34,053 nt of DNA from Treponema sp. (GTDB lineage: Bacteria; Spirochaetota; Spirochaetia; Treponematales; Treponemataceae): the NCBI GenBank assembly GCA_017468745.1, contig JAFUHS010000052.1, positions 1 to 34,053 on the forward strand, given 5' to 3'. The first letter of the stretch is position 1; each line of letters starts with the position of its first letter. The notes below the pieces were generated by a model. That model was not told where the DNA came from. It did no database searches and saw nothing but the letters and a program-made list of their open reading frames with translations. Of the stretch, positions 25,894 to 33,834 are shown in pieces. The position numbers and the translations under genes are program-made.

Positions 25894-28275
25894 TTATTTT
25901 CCAAGCACCACAGCCGTGTATGAACCGCCGAGTGCGAACGAAATGACAAGAGCCTTTTTAAGATTCCTGCTTTCGATTGTCTTTCGAGAAACGCTTCCGT
26001 CTTTTGAAATAACGAAGGCATTATCCGCCTCAATGTCGCCGTGAAGCATCATAGCCGCATGAGCGACCTGCAAAGTCGCCGTTCCTGCACGGCCTTCACC
26101 CACCCGCTCTTTGATTTCGATGACAGGTTTGTCTGCGAAACACTTTGCGAGAACAGATTTTTCGATGTCATCCACGACTTTCATACCGTTTGCAAAGCCA
26201 TAAACAGCATCGATTTCTTCGATTTTGACACCTGAATCTGCCAGAGCATCGGCAATAGCCTTTTCAAGGGCTTCTTCCGTGCCTGCGAGAGAACCGAATC
26301 TTACATTCTTACGGCCGTTTCCATAGCCTAAAATGTGGGCGTAAACAGAAGCTCCCCTTTCTTTTGCATTGGCATCATCTTCGAGGACAAGGCTTGTGCT
26401 TGCATCACCTAAAACAAAACCGCTGTTTCCTGAATAAGGAGCCGCGACAGAAGATGCCTTGTAGCCCAACTCGTTGAAGAGATTGTCAAGAATAGGGATA
26501 TTCTCGTCATTGCCGGTAGCCAGCATGATTTTTTCCTGACCTTCTTTGATGACATTCATTGAATAGGCAATGCTTGTAAGACCTGAAACAGGGCCGCTTG
26601 TAACGGTTACGCAATAGCCTTTTAAGCCAGAACAGATTGAAAGATAACCGCCGGCTGCATTGTAAACCGTGTTGGGGAATTTAAATGCACTTCCCTTTGC
26701 ATTGCCCTTTTCAGCAATCAGCTCTTCAAAATCATATGTTGATCCAAGACAACCTTCACTCGTTCCTACGATATTGCCGATGTCTTTTGCATTATCTTCG
26801 GTGATTTCGAGTTTAGCATCTTTAAGGGCACGCATTCCCGTTACAACCTGAAGCTGACTGAAATTGTCAAGCTTGCGATAGAATGCCATTTTGATTCCCA
26901 GAGCGTCAAATTCTGAAGTTTCTATTGTCGAACGAATACTTGTCTCAGAAGGAGTTTTTCCTGCTTTGACAGAATCGATATAAGTCTCTTTTGTATGCCC
27001 CAGCGGATTAACGATACCCAGACCAGTGATTGCGATATTCGGTTTTGCATCGCTCACTTTTACATCTCCAGCCGTCTTGCTGAAAATGATACTGGCATTG
27101 TTTCCGCCGAAAGCAAATGAATTACTCATGACAGCAGTAAGTTCTTTTTCGTGAGGAAGGTTCTGCACGAATTCGATTTTACCAGCCTTTTCCTTGAGTT
27201 TTTCTTTGTCTTCGTCCGTGTAGCCCAATGTCGGCAGCACGGTATTTGTAGTGAGTGCTTTAATTGAGAAGACAGCTTCAATCGCACCGGCCGCACCGAG
27301 ACAGTGACCTGTCATCGCCTTGGTTGAACTAGCGCTCAAATTGTCATTTTCGCCGTCAAAAACTGCATGAAGCGAGAGGAATTCTGCATTGTCGTTCTTT
27401 GCAGTTCCTGTTCCATGGCCATTTACATAACCGATGTCTTTTTTAGAGACACCTGAATTTTTGATTGCACGGTTGATTGCCTCAATCTGGCAAAGACCGT
27501 CTTCGCGAGGAGCTGTGATGTGGTGAGCATCTGCCGTGATTCCAGCTCCAAGAACCTCACAATACATTTTTGCATTGCGGGCTTTTGCATGAGCATAAGA
27601 CTCAACGATTACGATACCGGCACCTTCACCGAGGGTTATGCCCGTGCAACGATTGAATGGAGAACATCCGTTTTCGTCGAGGGCATGAAGTGAAAGGAAT
27701 CCAGAATAAGGGATAGAAGCAAAAGAATCCGCTCCACCGGCAATGACAATATCAGCCTTACCGGCACGAATCAAATCACAGGCATAAGCAACACTGATTG
27801 TTCCCGCAGCACAAGCGTTCGCAACATTCGTAACGATACCGCCTGCCCCTGCAAGCTCCGCGACATCTGCCGCAATCGGGGCAATCGGCATTTTAAGAAT
27901 GTCGTTTTTATCTTTACCATGCTGATAATAATGCTCGATACTAACGGCACCGCCTACACAGCTTCCGATAATAACGCTGATACGAGAATCATTCTCAGCT
28001 TTGGCGAGTCCTGAATCAGCAAGAGCTTCTTTTGCGGCTTTAAGACAAAGTTTTGAAGCACGGTCTTTCACTTCCGGTGCGTCAATATCATCTAACGAGT
28101 CGCAATTTACCTCTGCGGCGAGCGTTGCATAACAGTTCTCTGTATCAACCGTTGTTGTGTGCTTAATTCCAGAAACAGAGGCGAGGGCATTTTTCCATGA
28201 CTCCTCGACGGTATTTCCGATAGCACAAATCATACCCAAGCCAGTTACTACGCAGCGGTTCTTTTCTTCTGTCAT
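25894..28275 (-). CDS. Fused beta-ketoacyl-ACP synthase and catalytically dead second ketosynthase domain (KS-CLF-like)
   Basis: The 793-residue protein is one unbroken frame with two thiolase-fold halves. Half 1 (about 6-400) is an intact FabF/KS: nucleophile C155 in NACAAGT, H287 in GHGTGT, K319 and H324 in KAMTGHCLGAAGA, and a C-terminal NSFAFGGNNASIIF. After a linker (about 401-411), half 2 (412-793) repeats the fold, starting IAITGLGIVNPLG and ending ISFALGGSYTAVVLG. At the aligned sites, however, Cys is P562 (TSGPVSG), the first His is F694 (YGFANG) and the second is E727 (KERVGEG); only the Lys remains (K722). KS plus dead KS is the logic of KS-alpha/chain-length-factor pairs, normally two separate proteins. 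The start at 28275 is chosen for the AAGGA upstream and the domain boundary; the frame extends 19 codons further into the ACP gene region. Confidence 0.9.
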   Translation of the reverse strand: MTEEKNRCVVTGLGMICAIGNTVEESWKNALASVSGIKHTTTVDTENCYATLAAEVNCDSLDDIDAPEVKDRASKLCLKAAKEALADSGLAKAENDSRISVIIGSCVGGAVSIEHYYQHGKDKNDILKMPIAPIAADVAELAGAGGIVTNVANACAAGTISVAYACDLIRAGKADIVIAGGADSFASIPYSGFLSLHALDENGCSPFNRCTGITLGEGAGIVIVESYAHAKARNAKMYCEVLGAGITADAHHITAPREDGLCQIEAINRAIKNSGVSKKDIGYVNGHGTGTAKNDNAEFLSLHAVFDGENDNLSASSTKAMTGHCLGAAGAIEAVFSIKALTTNTVLPTLGYTDEDKEKLKEKAGKIEFVQNLPHEKELTAVMSNSFAFGGNNASIIFSKTAGDVKVSDAKPNIAITGLGIVNPLGHTKETYIDSVKAGKTPSETSIRSTIETSEFDALGIKMAFYRKLDNFSQLQVVTGMRALKDAKLEITEDNAKDIGNIVGTSEGCLGSTYDFEELIAEKGNAKGSAFKFPNTVYNAAGGYLSICSGLKGYCVTVTSGPVSGLTSIAYSMNVIKEGQEKIMLATGNDENIPILDNLFNELGYKASSVAAPYSGNSGFVLGDASTSLVLEDDANAKERGASVYAHILGYGNGRKNVRFGSLAGTEEALEKAIADALADSGVKIEEIDAVYGFANGMKVVDDIEKSVLAKCFADKPVIEIKERVGEGRAGTATLQVAHAAMMLHGDIEADNAFVISKDGSVSRKTIESRNLKKALVISFALGGSYTAVVLGK

Positions 28276-28294
28276 TCTGAATATCCTTATAAAA

Positions 28295-28537
28295 TTATGC
28301 GTTTGCGATGATGTAGTCAGCGATTGTATCAATGCTCAGGAAAGTCTCTTTTGGAAGACCTGTCATTGAAACACCGTACTCGTCATCTGCAAAAGAGATG
28401 ATTTCAAGCGAGTCAACAGAATCCAATCCGATTTCATCGCCGAAAAGTGGTGTGTCATATTTGAGGATGTCTCCGTCAACACCGAGATTTGACATGAAGA
28501 ATTCCTTCAATTTTGCCTGAACTTCTGATTTTTCCAT
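28295..28537 (-). CDS. Acyl carrier protein, probably dedicated to the adjacent ketosynthase
   Basis: The 80-residue acidic protein has the phosphopantetheine site in IGLDSVDSLEII, with S40 as attachment serine. A housekeeping AcpP usually reads GADSLDTVEL; the GLDSVDxLEI form is closer to carrier proteins of specialised type II systems, a tentative distinction. It opens the seven-gene run, 19 nt before the ketosynthase start. AAGGAG lies 8-9 nt before the ATG. The CoA operon at the right of the window would supply the 4'-phosphopantetheine donor. No phosphopantetheinyl transferase is seen here. Confidence 0.93.
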   Translation of the reverse strand: MEKSEVQAKLKEFFMSNLGVDGDILKYDTPLFGDEIGLDSVDSLEIISFADDEYGVSMTGLPKETFLSIDTIADYIIANA

Positions 28538-28580
28538 GATATTTACTCCTTAAAAAAATTGTTTATAAAACATTCGTAAA

Positions 28581-28656
28581 ATTTCTCACAGAGAGCACAG
28601 AGTTCACAGAGAATTACCTTTAGCTCCGTGAACTCTTAAACTCTGTGAGGAATTTA
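28581..28656. repeat. Intergenic inverted-repeat element of the CACAGAG type
   Basis: The left arm holds three 9-nt units, CACAGAGAG, CACAGAGTT and CACAGAGAA (from 28587). The right arm has GTGAACTCT and CTCTGTGAG. CTCACAGAG/CTCTGTGAG and AGAGTTCAC/GTGAACTCT pair to make a long hairpin. It fills the space between the ackA stop and the ACP gene. There is no U-run, so a terminator role is uncertain. It resembles the element at 33835-33988. Confidence 0.75.
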
Positions 28657-28659
28657 AAA

Positions 28660-29994
28660 TTACGGGCGAACGATGATGCTCTCAAGTTCCGGGTGCTTCT
28701 CAAGCTCTTTTTTGAGCCCCTCTTCGCGAGCCTTGTTGCGGTAGCTTGGGTCCTGGAATGAATATGTGAAGTTTGTGTGGACATCGTAAGTGCCCTGCAT
28801 GATTGCAAATGCATCTTCTGTCATTACGAGTTCTTCGTCTGTCGGGATTACAAAAACCTTTACTTTTGAGTCGTCTGCAGAAATGCAGGTCTCAGCGTTT
28901 CCTGTGTTTGCAAGCTTGTTCTTTACAGGGTCGATTTTTACACCCATCCATTCAAGGCCTTCGAGAGCCTTTCCGCGGATAAGGGCTGAGTGCTCGCCGA
29001 CGCCTGCCGTATAAACGATAGCGTCAACCGGGCCGATTGCTGCCATATAAGCACCGAAGTATTTTTTGAGGCGGTAACATTCCATGTCAACTGCAAGCTG
29101 GCAGTCTTTGTCGCCTTTTTCGGCAAGTTCCGCAACATCGCGGCGGTCAGCAGACTTTCCTGTAAGACCGAGAAGACCAGACTTTTTGTTCATGGCTGTG
29201 TCCATCTCGGCTGGTGTCATGCCAGTTTTTCGCATGATGTAGAATGGAAGAGCCGGATCCATGTCGCCTGAGCGGGTTCCCATTACGAGACCTTCGAGAG
29301 GAGTGATACCCATTGAAGTGTCGTAGCACTGGCCGTTCTTGACAGCACACATTGAAGCACCGTTACCCACATGGGCGATGATGACATTTGTGTCTTTAGG
29401 AGCTTTGTGCAAAAGAACAGAAGCGCGTTTTGCAGTGTAAAGGAAAGATGTTCCGTGGAAGCCGTAGCGGCGGGCACCGTATTTCTCGTACCACTCTTTT
29501 GGAATTGCATAGCGGTAAGAAGAAGCCGGCATTGTCTGATGCCAGGCCGTATCCAAAACTGCTACATGAGGAACATTCGGAAGAACCTTCTGGGCAGCCT
29601 CGATACCCATGATGTTTGCAGGGTTGTGCAATGGTCCCAAATCCTGAACTGAGCGGAATGTCTCCAAAACTTCAGGAGTGACTTTTACAGACTTGGTGAA
29701 TTTGTCGCCGCCATGAAGAACGCGGTGACCGACAGCACCGATAACGCTCATGTCAGAGATAACGCCGTGGTCTTTGTCTGTGATTGCATTGAGAATAAGT
29801 TCGATAGCTTCTTTGTGGGTCGGACAGGGGCTTTCGAGAACGAATTTGTCCTTTCCTTTTGGTTTGTGTGTGATTACAGAACCATCCTGAGTAACGCGCT
29901 CAACAACGCCTGTTGCAAGGACATCTTTGTTGTCCCAGTCATAAACCTGGTACTTTGCGGAAGAAGAACCGCAGTTCAAAGTTAAGATTACCAT
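28660..29994 (-). CDS. ackA: Acetate kinase
   Basis: This 444-residue ASKHA-fold kinase interconverts acetyl phosphate plus ADP with acetate plus ATP, the last step of acetate fermentation. Visible are [14 protein letters not shown] at the N-terminus, GHRVLHGG, the DTAWHQTMP block, [26 protein letters not shown] and the late [11 protein letters not shown]. It is about 40 residues longer than typical family members because of a charged C-terminal tail after about residue 400. GAGG lies 8 nt upstream of the ATG, and a strong promoter precedes it. No pta gene is adjacent. The gene is separated from the ACP operon by the hairpin repeat. Confidence 0.97.
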   Translation of the reverse strand: MVILTLNCGSSSAKYQVYDWDNKDVLATGVVERVTQDGSVITHKPKGKDKFVLESPCPTHKEAIELILNAITDKDHGVISDMSVIGAVGHRVLHGGDKFTKSVKVTPEVLETFRSVQDLGPLHNPANIMGIEAAQKVLPNVPHVAVLDTAWHQTMPASSYRYAIPKEWYEKYGARRYGFHGTSFLYTAKRASVLLHKAPKDTNVIIAHVGNGASMCAVKNGQCYDTSMGITPLEGLVMGTRSGDMDPALPFYIMRKTGMTPAEMDTAMNKKSGLLGLTGKSADRRDVAELAEKGDKDCQLAVDMECYRLKKYFGAYMAAIGPVDAIVYTAGVGEHSALIRGKALEGLEWMGVKIDPVKNKLANTGNAETCISADDSKVKVFVIPTDEELVMTEDAFAIMQGTYDVHTNFTYSFQDPSYRNKAREEGLKKELEKHPELESIIVRP

Positions 29995-30037
29995 TGTTAT
30001 TCCTCGATAAAAAATAGTTTAAAAAGATACGGATACC

Positions 30038-30066
30038 ATTATAGATATTTAGAGAAAAATTTGCAA
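30038..30066 (-). promoter_or_regulatory. Putative sigma70 promoter of ackA
   Basis: On the minus strand: TTGCAA (30066-30061), exactly 17 nt, a consensus TATAAT (30043-30038), with the start expected near 30031. This leaves a leader of about 37 nt before the ATG. Confidence 0.65.
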
Positions 30067-30082
30067 TGAATCAGGAAAAGAA

Positions 30083-30703
30083 TCAGCCGAAGCGGGCGAT
30101 AAGCTCCTCATGATTTTTGCAGCCGGTCTTCGCGTAAACACGGAAAAGATAATTATCAAGGGAAATCTCGTTCATTTCAAGCTCTTGTGCGACCTGTGAT
30201 TTTGTCTTTCGTTCCAGAAGCTTATTGAGGATGGCACGCTCATTCTTCGTAAGGGAGTCGGCAAGATTCTTATAGATTTCCAGGGAATCCGTAAGTTCTT
30301 TCTGAATGTAAAGTTCACCGGCAGAAACTTTCTCGACAGCATGCAAAAGTTCCTCCACGGCCCCCGCCTTTGAGACAAAAGCCTTAGCTCCCGCCTCAAT
30401 AACGATAGTCACCACGCCGGGATTTGAGTACATTGAATAAACGATTGTTTTAATTGAAGGGAAATGTAATGAAACCTCACGCAGAATGTCGATTCCGCTG
30501 TATTCACCAAGATACAAATCAAGGATAAGGATTTGGGGAAGTTGCCCCTTCATATCAAGCTTTGCAAGCTTTTCAAATGCCTCCGCCTTTTCTGCAGCAG
30601 AACCTTTGCAAACCAGCCCCGCTTTATCTTTTAGAATTTGCTGGATTCCCAAATTTGTAAGTGCATGATCTTCAATAACAAAGAAAGAAATTTTATTTTC
30701 CAT
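30083..30703 (-). CDS. NarL/FixJ-type response regulator
   Basis: This 206-residue protein joins a receiver (1-125: E11-D12, phospho-Asp D62 in LILDLYLGEYSG, S90, K112) to a LuxR-type helix-turn-helix (about 148-206: LTKNERAILNKLLERKTKSQ, then EISLDNYLFRVYAKTG). The recognition helix carries NEISLDNYLFRVYAK in place of the common VSxxTVKxHxxxIxxKL, so it is a divergent member. It lies 4 nt after the stop of the sensor kinase, its obvious partner. Its targets are unknown; the next gene downstream is ackA, which has its own promoter. Confidence 0.92.
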   Translation of the reverse strand: MENKISFFVIEDHALTNLGIQQILKDKAGLVCKGSAAEKAEAFEKLAKLDMKGQLPQILILDLYLGEYSGIDILREVSLHFPSIKTIVYSMYSNPGVVTIVIEAGAKAFVSKAGAVEELLHAVEKVSAGELYIQKELTDSLEIYKNLADSLTKNERAILNKLLERKTKSQVAQELEMNEISLDNYLFRVYAKTGCKNHEELIARFG

Positions 30704-30707
30704 AATA

Positions 30708-31544
30708 TTACAACATCCTTCCGTTTTTGCTTTCGTGAGCTGGTTTTATGATAGTAATCTGAGTTCCCTCTCCCGGCTGTGAATTCACTTCCAGTTTGGC
30801 GTTTATATAAAGCGCCCTTTGCTCCATTCCCTCAAGCCCCAGATGATTCGCCTCGAAAGAAGAGACTTTCCGGGCTTCAGGCTTAAATCCCACTCCGTCA
30901 TCAGTTATAAAAATATACAGGCCAGCCTCTTCCGTGCCAAGCTGATTCCTCAAAAGCAGGGTCACTTCGCTGGCATCCGCATGTTTTTTAATATTTGTAA
31001 GCGATTCCTGAATCATCCTGTACAAATTGAAAACATCCTGAGCATTAAGAAAAGTCATGTCAACACTGTCCGGGATAATCAGCCGCAGATTGACAGGACA
31101 ATACTCCTGAAAATTATGGCAGAGATTCACGAGACTGGCCCGCAAATCGTTTTTAGTAACATCTGGTGGAGCAAGATTATAGCTCATGGAGCGTACCTGT
31201 TTCACAGATTTATCAAGAAGCGCCGAAATCTCGTTTTTCAGCGGCTTGTCAGTTATTCTGTCGGAAAGCATGCGGCAGTACCGCAAATCCTGAGCCACCG
31301 TGTCGTGAAGTTCCCTGGCAATGCGTCCCCTCTCCTCTTCCTGTCCGCGAATCGTATAGCGGATATAACTTCTTGAACGACGAAGCTTGTGGTTTGATTT
31401 TAGGTAGATAATCGCAAGAACAAGAATCACAACCAAAGCGGCGATGAAAATAACATCAAAAACGATAAAAAACTGGGCGTAACTGTGGAGAATCGACTGA
31501 AGGCGGTCAATCTCAGCCTGAGCCTTTGTCAGAGCCTCGTCCAT
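30708..31544 (-). CDS. Sensor histidine kinase, HisKA_3 (DesK/NarX-like) type
   Basis: The 278-residue kinase has one transmembrane helix (about 23-48), a short coiled coil, and the HisKA_3 dimerisation motif EEERGRIARELHDTVAQDLR with phosphoacceptor H80. The HATPase domain shows IQESLTNIKKHA (N184), ITDDGVGF (D215-D216) and LGLEGMEQRA. It has no extracellular or PAS sensor of its own. The start overlaps the upstream membrane-protein gene by 16 nt, with GGGAGAA just before the ATG. The input is therefore likely to come from that membrane protein, and the output goes to the response regulator 4 nt downstream. Confidence 0.93.
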   Translation of the reverse strand: MDEALTKAQAEIDRLQSILHSYAQFFIVFDVIFIAALVVILVLAIIYLKSNHKLRRSRSYIRYTIRGQEEERGRIARELHDTVAQDLRYCRMLSDRITDKPLKNEISALLDKSVKQVRSMSYNLAPPDVTKNDLRASLVNLCHNFQEYCPVNLRLIIPDSVDMTFLNAQDVFNLYRMIQESLTNIKKHADASEVTLLLRNQLGTEEAGLYIFITDDGVGFKPEARKVSSFEANHLGLEGMEQRALYINAKLEVNSQPGEGTQITIIKPAHESKNGRML

Positions 31545-32143
31545 CTTTCTTCTCCCAGAAACTTAACGGCAAGACGGTAAACTCCGTATCCTGCAAAAGT
31601 CGAAATCAGACGGTCTGTTATGGAAACAGGAATCTGAGCCAGAAAGCAGGAAGCCAGAAGAGAAAAATTGAGGCTCAAAAAGGAATCCGTAAAATTCTTG
31701 ACCGGGGCAAGTCTGTCCGGCAATTCGGCAAGAGTAAAACGCACATAATCAATGATTCCGCTGGAAATTACGGCAAAAGCCGAGGAAACTACGGAAATCA
31801 GCACAAGATAAAGAACCGTGATTCCCAGACTGATTTTGAATTCCTCTTTATTGCGGGCAAAAAGCCATGTCGCAAAAGCAACCAGCATGCCGCAGATTCC
31901 AAAAAGAAAGATGTAAGGCTCAAAAGTGTAGCCCCGTAAAGGCAGTGAAAGCGTTGAAATGACATTGTAAAAAGCCCCCACGCAAAGCCCCGGAATAAGC
32001 CCGCAGTAAAAAGTGACCGCCACAGTAAAAATCGTGTCGAAAAACAGGGGAATATGCAGCGTGTCATAGAACAAAAATGCTGTGACGAAATTCAAAAGCT
32101 CAGCTGCAAGGCAAATCAAAAGCGTTTTCACCCAGGTTTTCAT
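31529..32143 (-). CDS. ECF S-component-like integral membrane protein, probable partner of the sensor kinase
   Basis: The 204-residue protein has about six hydrophobic segments. The stretch LHIPLFFDTIFTVAVTFYCG, then GLIPGLCVGAFYNVI, resembles substrate-specific (S) components of energy-coupling-factor vitamin transporters, where a short loop and a G-x-x-x-G-rich helix follow the first helix. No ECF ATPase or T-component gene is adjacent. Its coupling by 16-nt overlap to a kinase lacking its own sensor suggests that it senses a small molecule rather than transporting it. GGAG lies 7 nt before the ATG. Family placement rests on pattern only. Confidence 0.65.
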   Translation of the reverse strand: MKTWVKTLLICLAAELLNFVTAFLFYDTLHIPLFFDTIFTVAVTFYCGLIPGLCVGAFYNVISTLSLPLRGYTFEPYIFLFGICGMLVAFATWLFARNKEEFKISLGITVLYLVLISVVSSAFAVISSGIIDYVRFTLAELPDRLAPVKNFTDSFLSLNFSLLASCFLAQIPVSITDRLISTFAGYGVYRLAVKFLGEERWTRL

Positions 32144-32201
32144 TTCAAATCTCCAGTATCTCTATCATAGCATATTATAAAGGGGAAAGTCTCCATTTTT
32201 C

Positions 32202-32230
32202 TTGTATAATTTCCACGCTTTCGTTATAGT
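32202..32230 (+). promoter_or_regulatory. Putative sigma70 promoter of the panB-panC-coaBC operon
   Basis: TTGTAT (32202-32207), a 17-nt spacer, TATAGT (32225-32230), with the start expected near 32237. A second TATAAT at 32205-32210 overlaps the -35 and has no good partner. Confidence 0.45.
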
Positions 32231-32267
32231 ATCTTGCATATTAGACATGACCCAAAAGGCAGGTACT

Positions 32268-33065
32268 ATGACAAAACTCTCTCCCGCTGACTTTTCCGCG
32301 CGAAAAGCCATGCACTCTTCTATTTCTATGGTCACATGCTATGACTACACCATGGCATGTCTCGTAAACAATTCCAATGTAGACTGCGTTCTCGTGGGTG
32401 ACAGTCTTGCGAATGTCATGCACGGCGAAGAAACCACGATTCCCGCCACAGTTGACTTAATGGCCCTTCACACCAGAGCCGTTCACAGGGGACTTCCCGA
32501 CAAATTCTTAGTGAGCGACATGCCTTTTTTAAGCACAAGGCTTGGAATCGAGCGAGGCACAGAGGCGGCAGGAAAACTCATTGCCGCCGGAGCAGACTCG
32601 GTCAAAATCGAAGGCGCGGACGGAAATCTGGAGCTGATTTCTCATCTGGTGGAGTCAGGAATTCCCGTCATGGGACATCTGGGCCTTACGCCGCAATTCT
32701 ATCACGCTATGGGCGGCTACAAGGTTCAGGGACGAAGCGATGAGGCAAAAGAAAAGCTGATAAAAGACGCTCTGGCACTGGAAAAGGCCGGCTGTTTCGC
32801 CATCGTAGCAGAATGTATTCCCTCAGCAGCGGCAGAGTCCATGAGCAAAGCCCTTTCAATTCCTGTAATCGGAATCGGCGGCGGCAAAAATGTGGACGGC
32901 CAGGTTTTGGTTTTGCACGACATGCTTGGCTTCTCAAAGTTCAAGCCCAAATTCGTCCGCCACTTCATGAAAGGCGCAGACCTTGTCACAAAAGCCCTGA
33001 ACGAATACGACGCGGCCTGTAAAGACGGCAGCTTCCCCTCAGAGGAAGAGACTTTTAATAAATAG
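32268..33065 (+). CDS. panB: 3-methyl-2-oxobutanoate hydroxymethyltransferase
   Basis: The 266-residue TIM-barrel enzyme makes ketopantoate from 2-oxoisovalerate and methylene-tetrahydrofolate, the first step of pantothenate synthesis. Typical blocks are MVTCYDYTMA, VDCVLVGDSLANVMHG (Mg-binding Asp), VSDMPF, GADSVKIEGA, GHLGLTPQ, and VIGIGGGKNVDGQVLVLHDM. The length is close to the usual 264. The frame is open 22 codons upstream, and an ATG at 32247 is possible, but 32268 is preferred because it aligns with the family and has AAAGG upstream. It lies 9 nt before panC. Confidence 0.96.
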   Translation: MTKLSPADFSARKAMHSSISMVTCYDYTMACLVNNSNVDCVLVGDSLANVMHGEETTIPATVDLMALHTRAVHRGLPDKFLVSDMPFLSTRLGIERGTEAAGKLIAAGADSVKIEGADGNLELISHLVESGIPVMGHLGLTPQFYHAMGGYKVQGRSDEAKEKLIKDALALEKAGCFAIVAECIPSAAAESMSKALSIPVIGIGGGKNVDGQVLVLHDMLGFSKFKPKFVRHFMKGADLVTKALNEYDAACKDGSFPSEEETFNK

Positions 33066-33074
33066 AGGAAAAGT

Positions 33075-33830
33075 ATGAAAATTATAAAGACTCCAGATGA
33101 ATTTAAAAAAATCCGCAAAAATCTTGGCGGAAAATCAGTCGGCTTTGTTCCCACAATGGGAGGCCTTCATAACGGGCATCTTTCCCTGATTAAGCGGGCG
33201 ATTGCCGAAAATGATGTGAGCGTGGTCAGCGTTTATTTGAACCCGACTCAGTTCAACGACAAAAAAGACTTGGAGACTTACCCCGCAAACTTTGACGATG
33301 ACTGTGCCCTGCTTGAAAAGGCCGGAGTTGACTATCTTTTCGCCCCAACTTACCCGGTCATGTACCCGGACGACTACAAATACATGCTCACCGAAAAAGA
33401 TTTTTCAAAAGAACTCTGCGGAGCCAAACGCCCGGGACACTTTGACGGCGTTCTTACAGTTGTAATGAAACTTCTGAACATTGTAAGCCCAACCCGAGCC
33501 TACTTTGGCGAAAAGGACTACCAGCAGTACAAGCTTCTGGACGGCATGGTAAAAGCCTTCTTTATGGATGTGACTCTCGTTCCCTGCCCGATTGTGCGTG
33601 AGGAAAACGGCCTTGCCATCTCCAGCCGCAACCGCAAGCTGAGCAAAGAAGGGCTTGCAAAAGCTCCAAAATTCCACGAGATCTTAGCAGGAGGCGGAAG
33701 CGAGGCAGAAATCACAAAGAAGCTGGAAGAGGCGGGCTTCAAGGTAGATTATGTCACCGAAAAAGAAAAGCGATTGTACGCCGCCGTCTTCCTAGAGGAC
33801 GTGCGACTGATTGATAATATAGAAAGGTGA
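33075..33830 (+). CDS. panC: Pantothenate synthetase
   Basis: This 251-residue adenylate-forming ligase joins pantoate and beta-alanine. Motifs are PTMGGLHNGHLSL with the HxGH nucleotide site, YLNPTQFN, the RPGHFDGVLTVVMKL stretch, FGEKDYQQY and LAISSRNRKLS (KMSKS-like). It is about 30 residues shorter than most PanC proteins; the shortening lies in the C-terminal domain between SSRNRKLS and the final VRLIDNIER, which is otherwise intact. GAGGAAAAG just before the ATG acts as ribosome binding site. No panD is present between it and coaBC. Confidence 0.95.
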   Translation: MKIIKTPDEFKKIRKNLGGKSVGFVPTMGGLHNGHLSLIKRAIAENDVSVVSVYLNPTQFNDKKDLETYPANFDDDCALLEKAGVDYLFAPTYPVMYPDDYKYMLTEKDFSKELCGAKRPGHFDGVLTVVMKLLNIVSPTRAYFGEKDYQQYKLLDGMVKAFFMDVTLVPCPIVREENGLAISSRNRKLSKEGLAKAPKFHEILAGGGSEAEITKKLEEAGFKVDYVTEKEKRLYAAVFLEDVRLIDNIER

Positions 33831-33834
33831 TTTT

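Noticed and set aside
25894..28275. Two adjacent ketosynthase genes merged by a sequencing error
   Set aside because: The frame is continuous with a normal linker, and I see no remnant stop, start or ribosome binding site near the junction. Read-level confirmation is not possible here.
25894..28332. Longer start of the fused ketosynthase inside the ACP gene
   Set aside because: The extra 19 residues are unlike the family, and an AAGGA precedes the ATG at 28275.
28581..28656. Possible CRISPR-like array of short repeats
   Set aside because: Units are only 9 nt, with no spacers of normal size and no cas genes; arms are inverted, so it is a hairpin repeat element.
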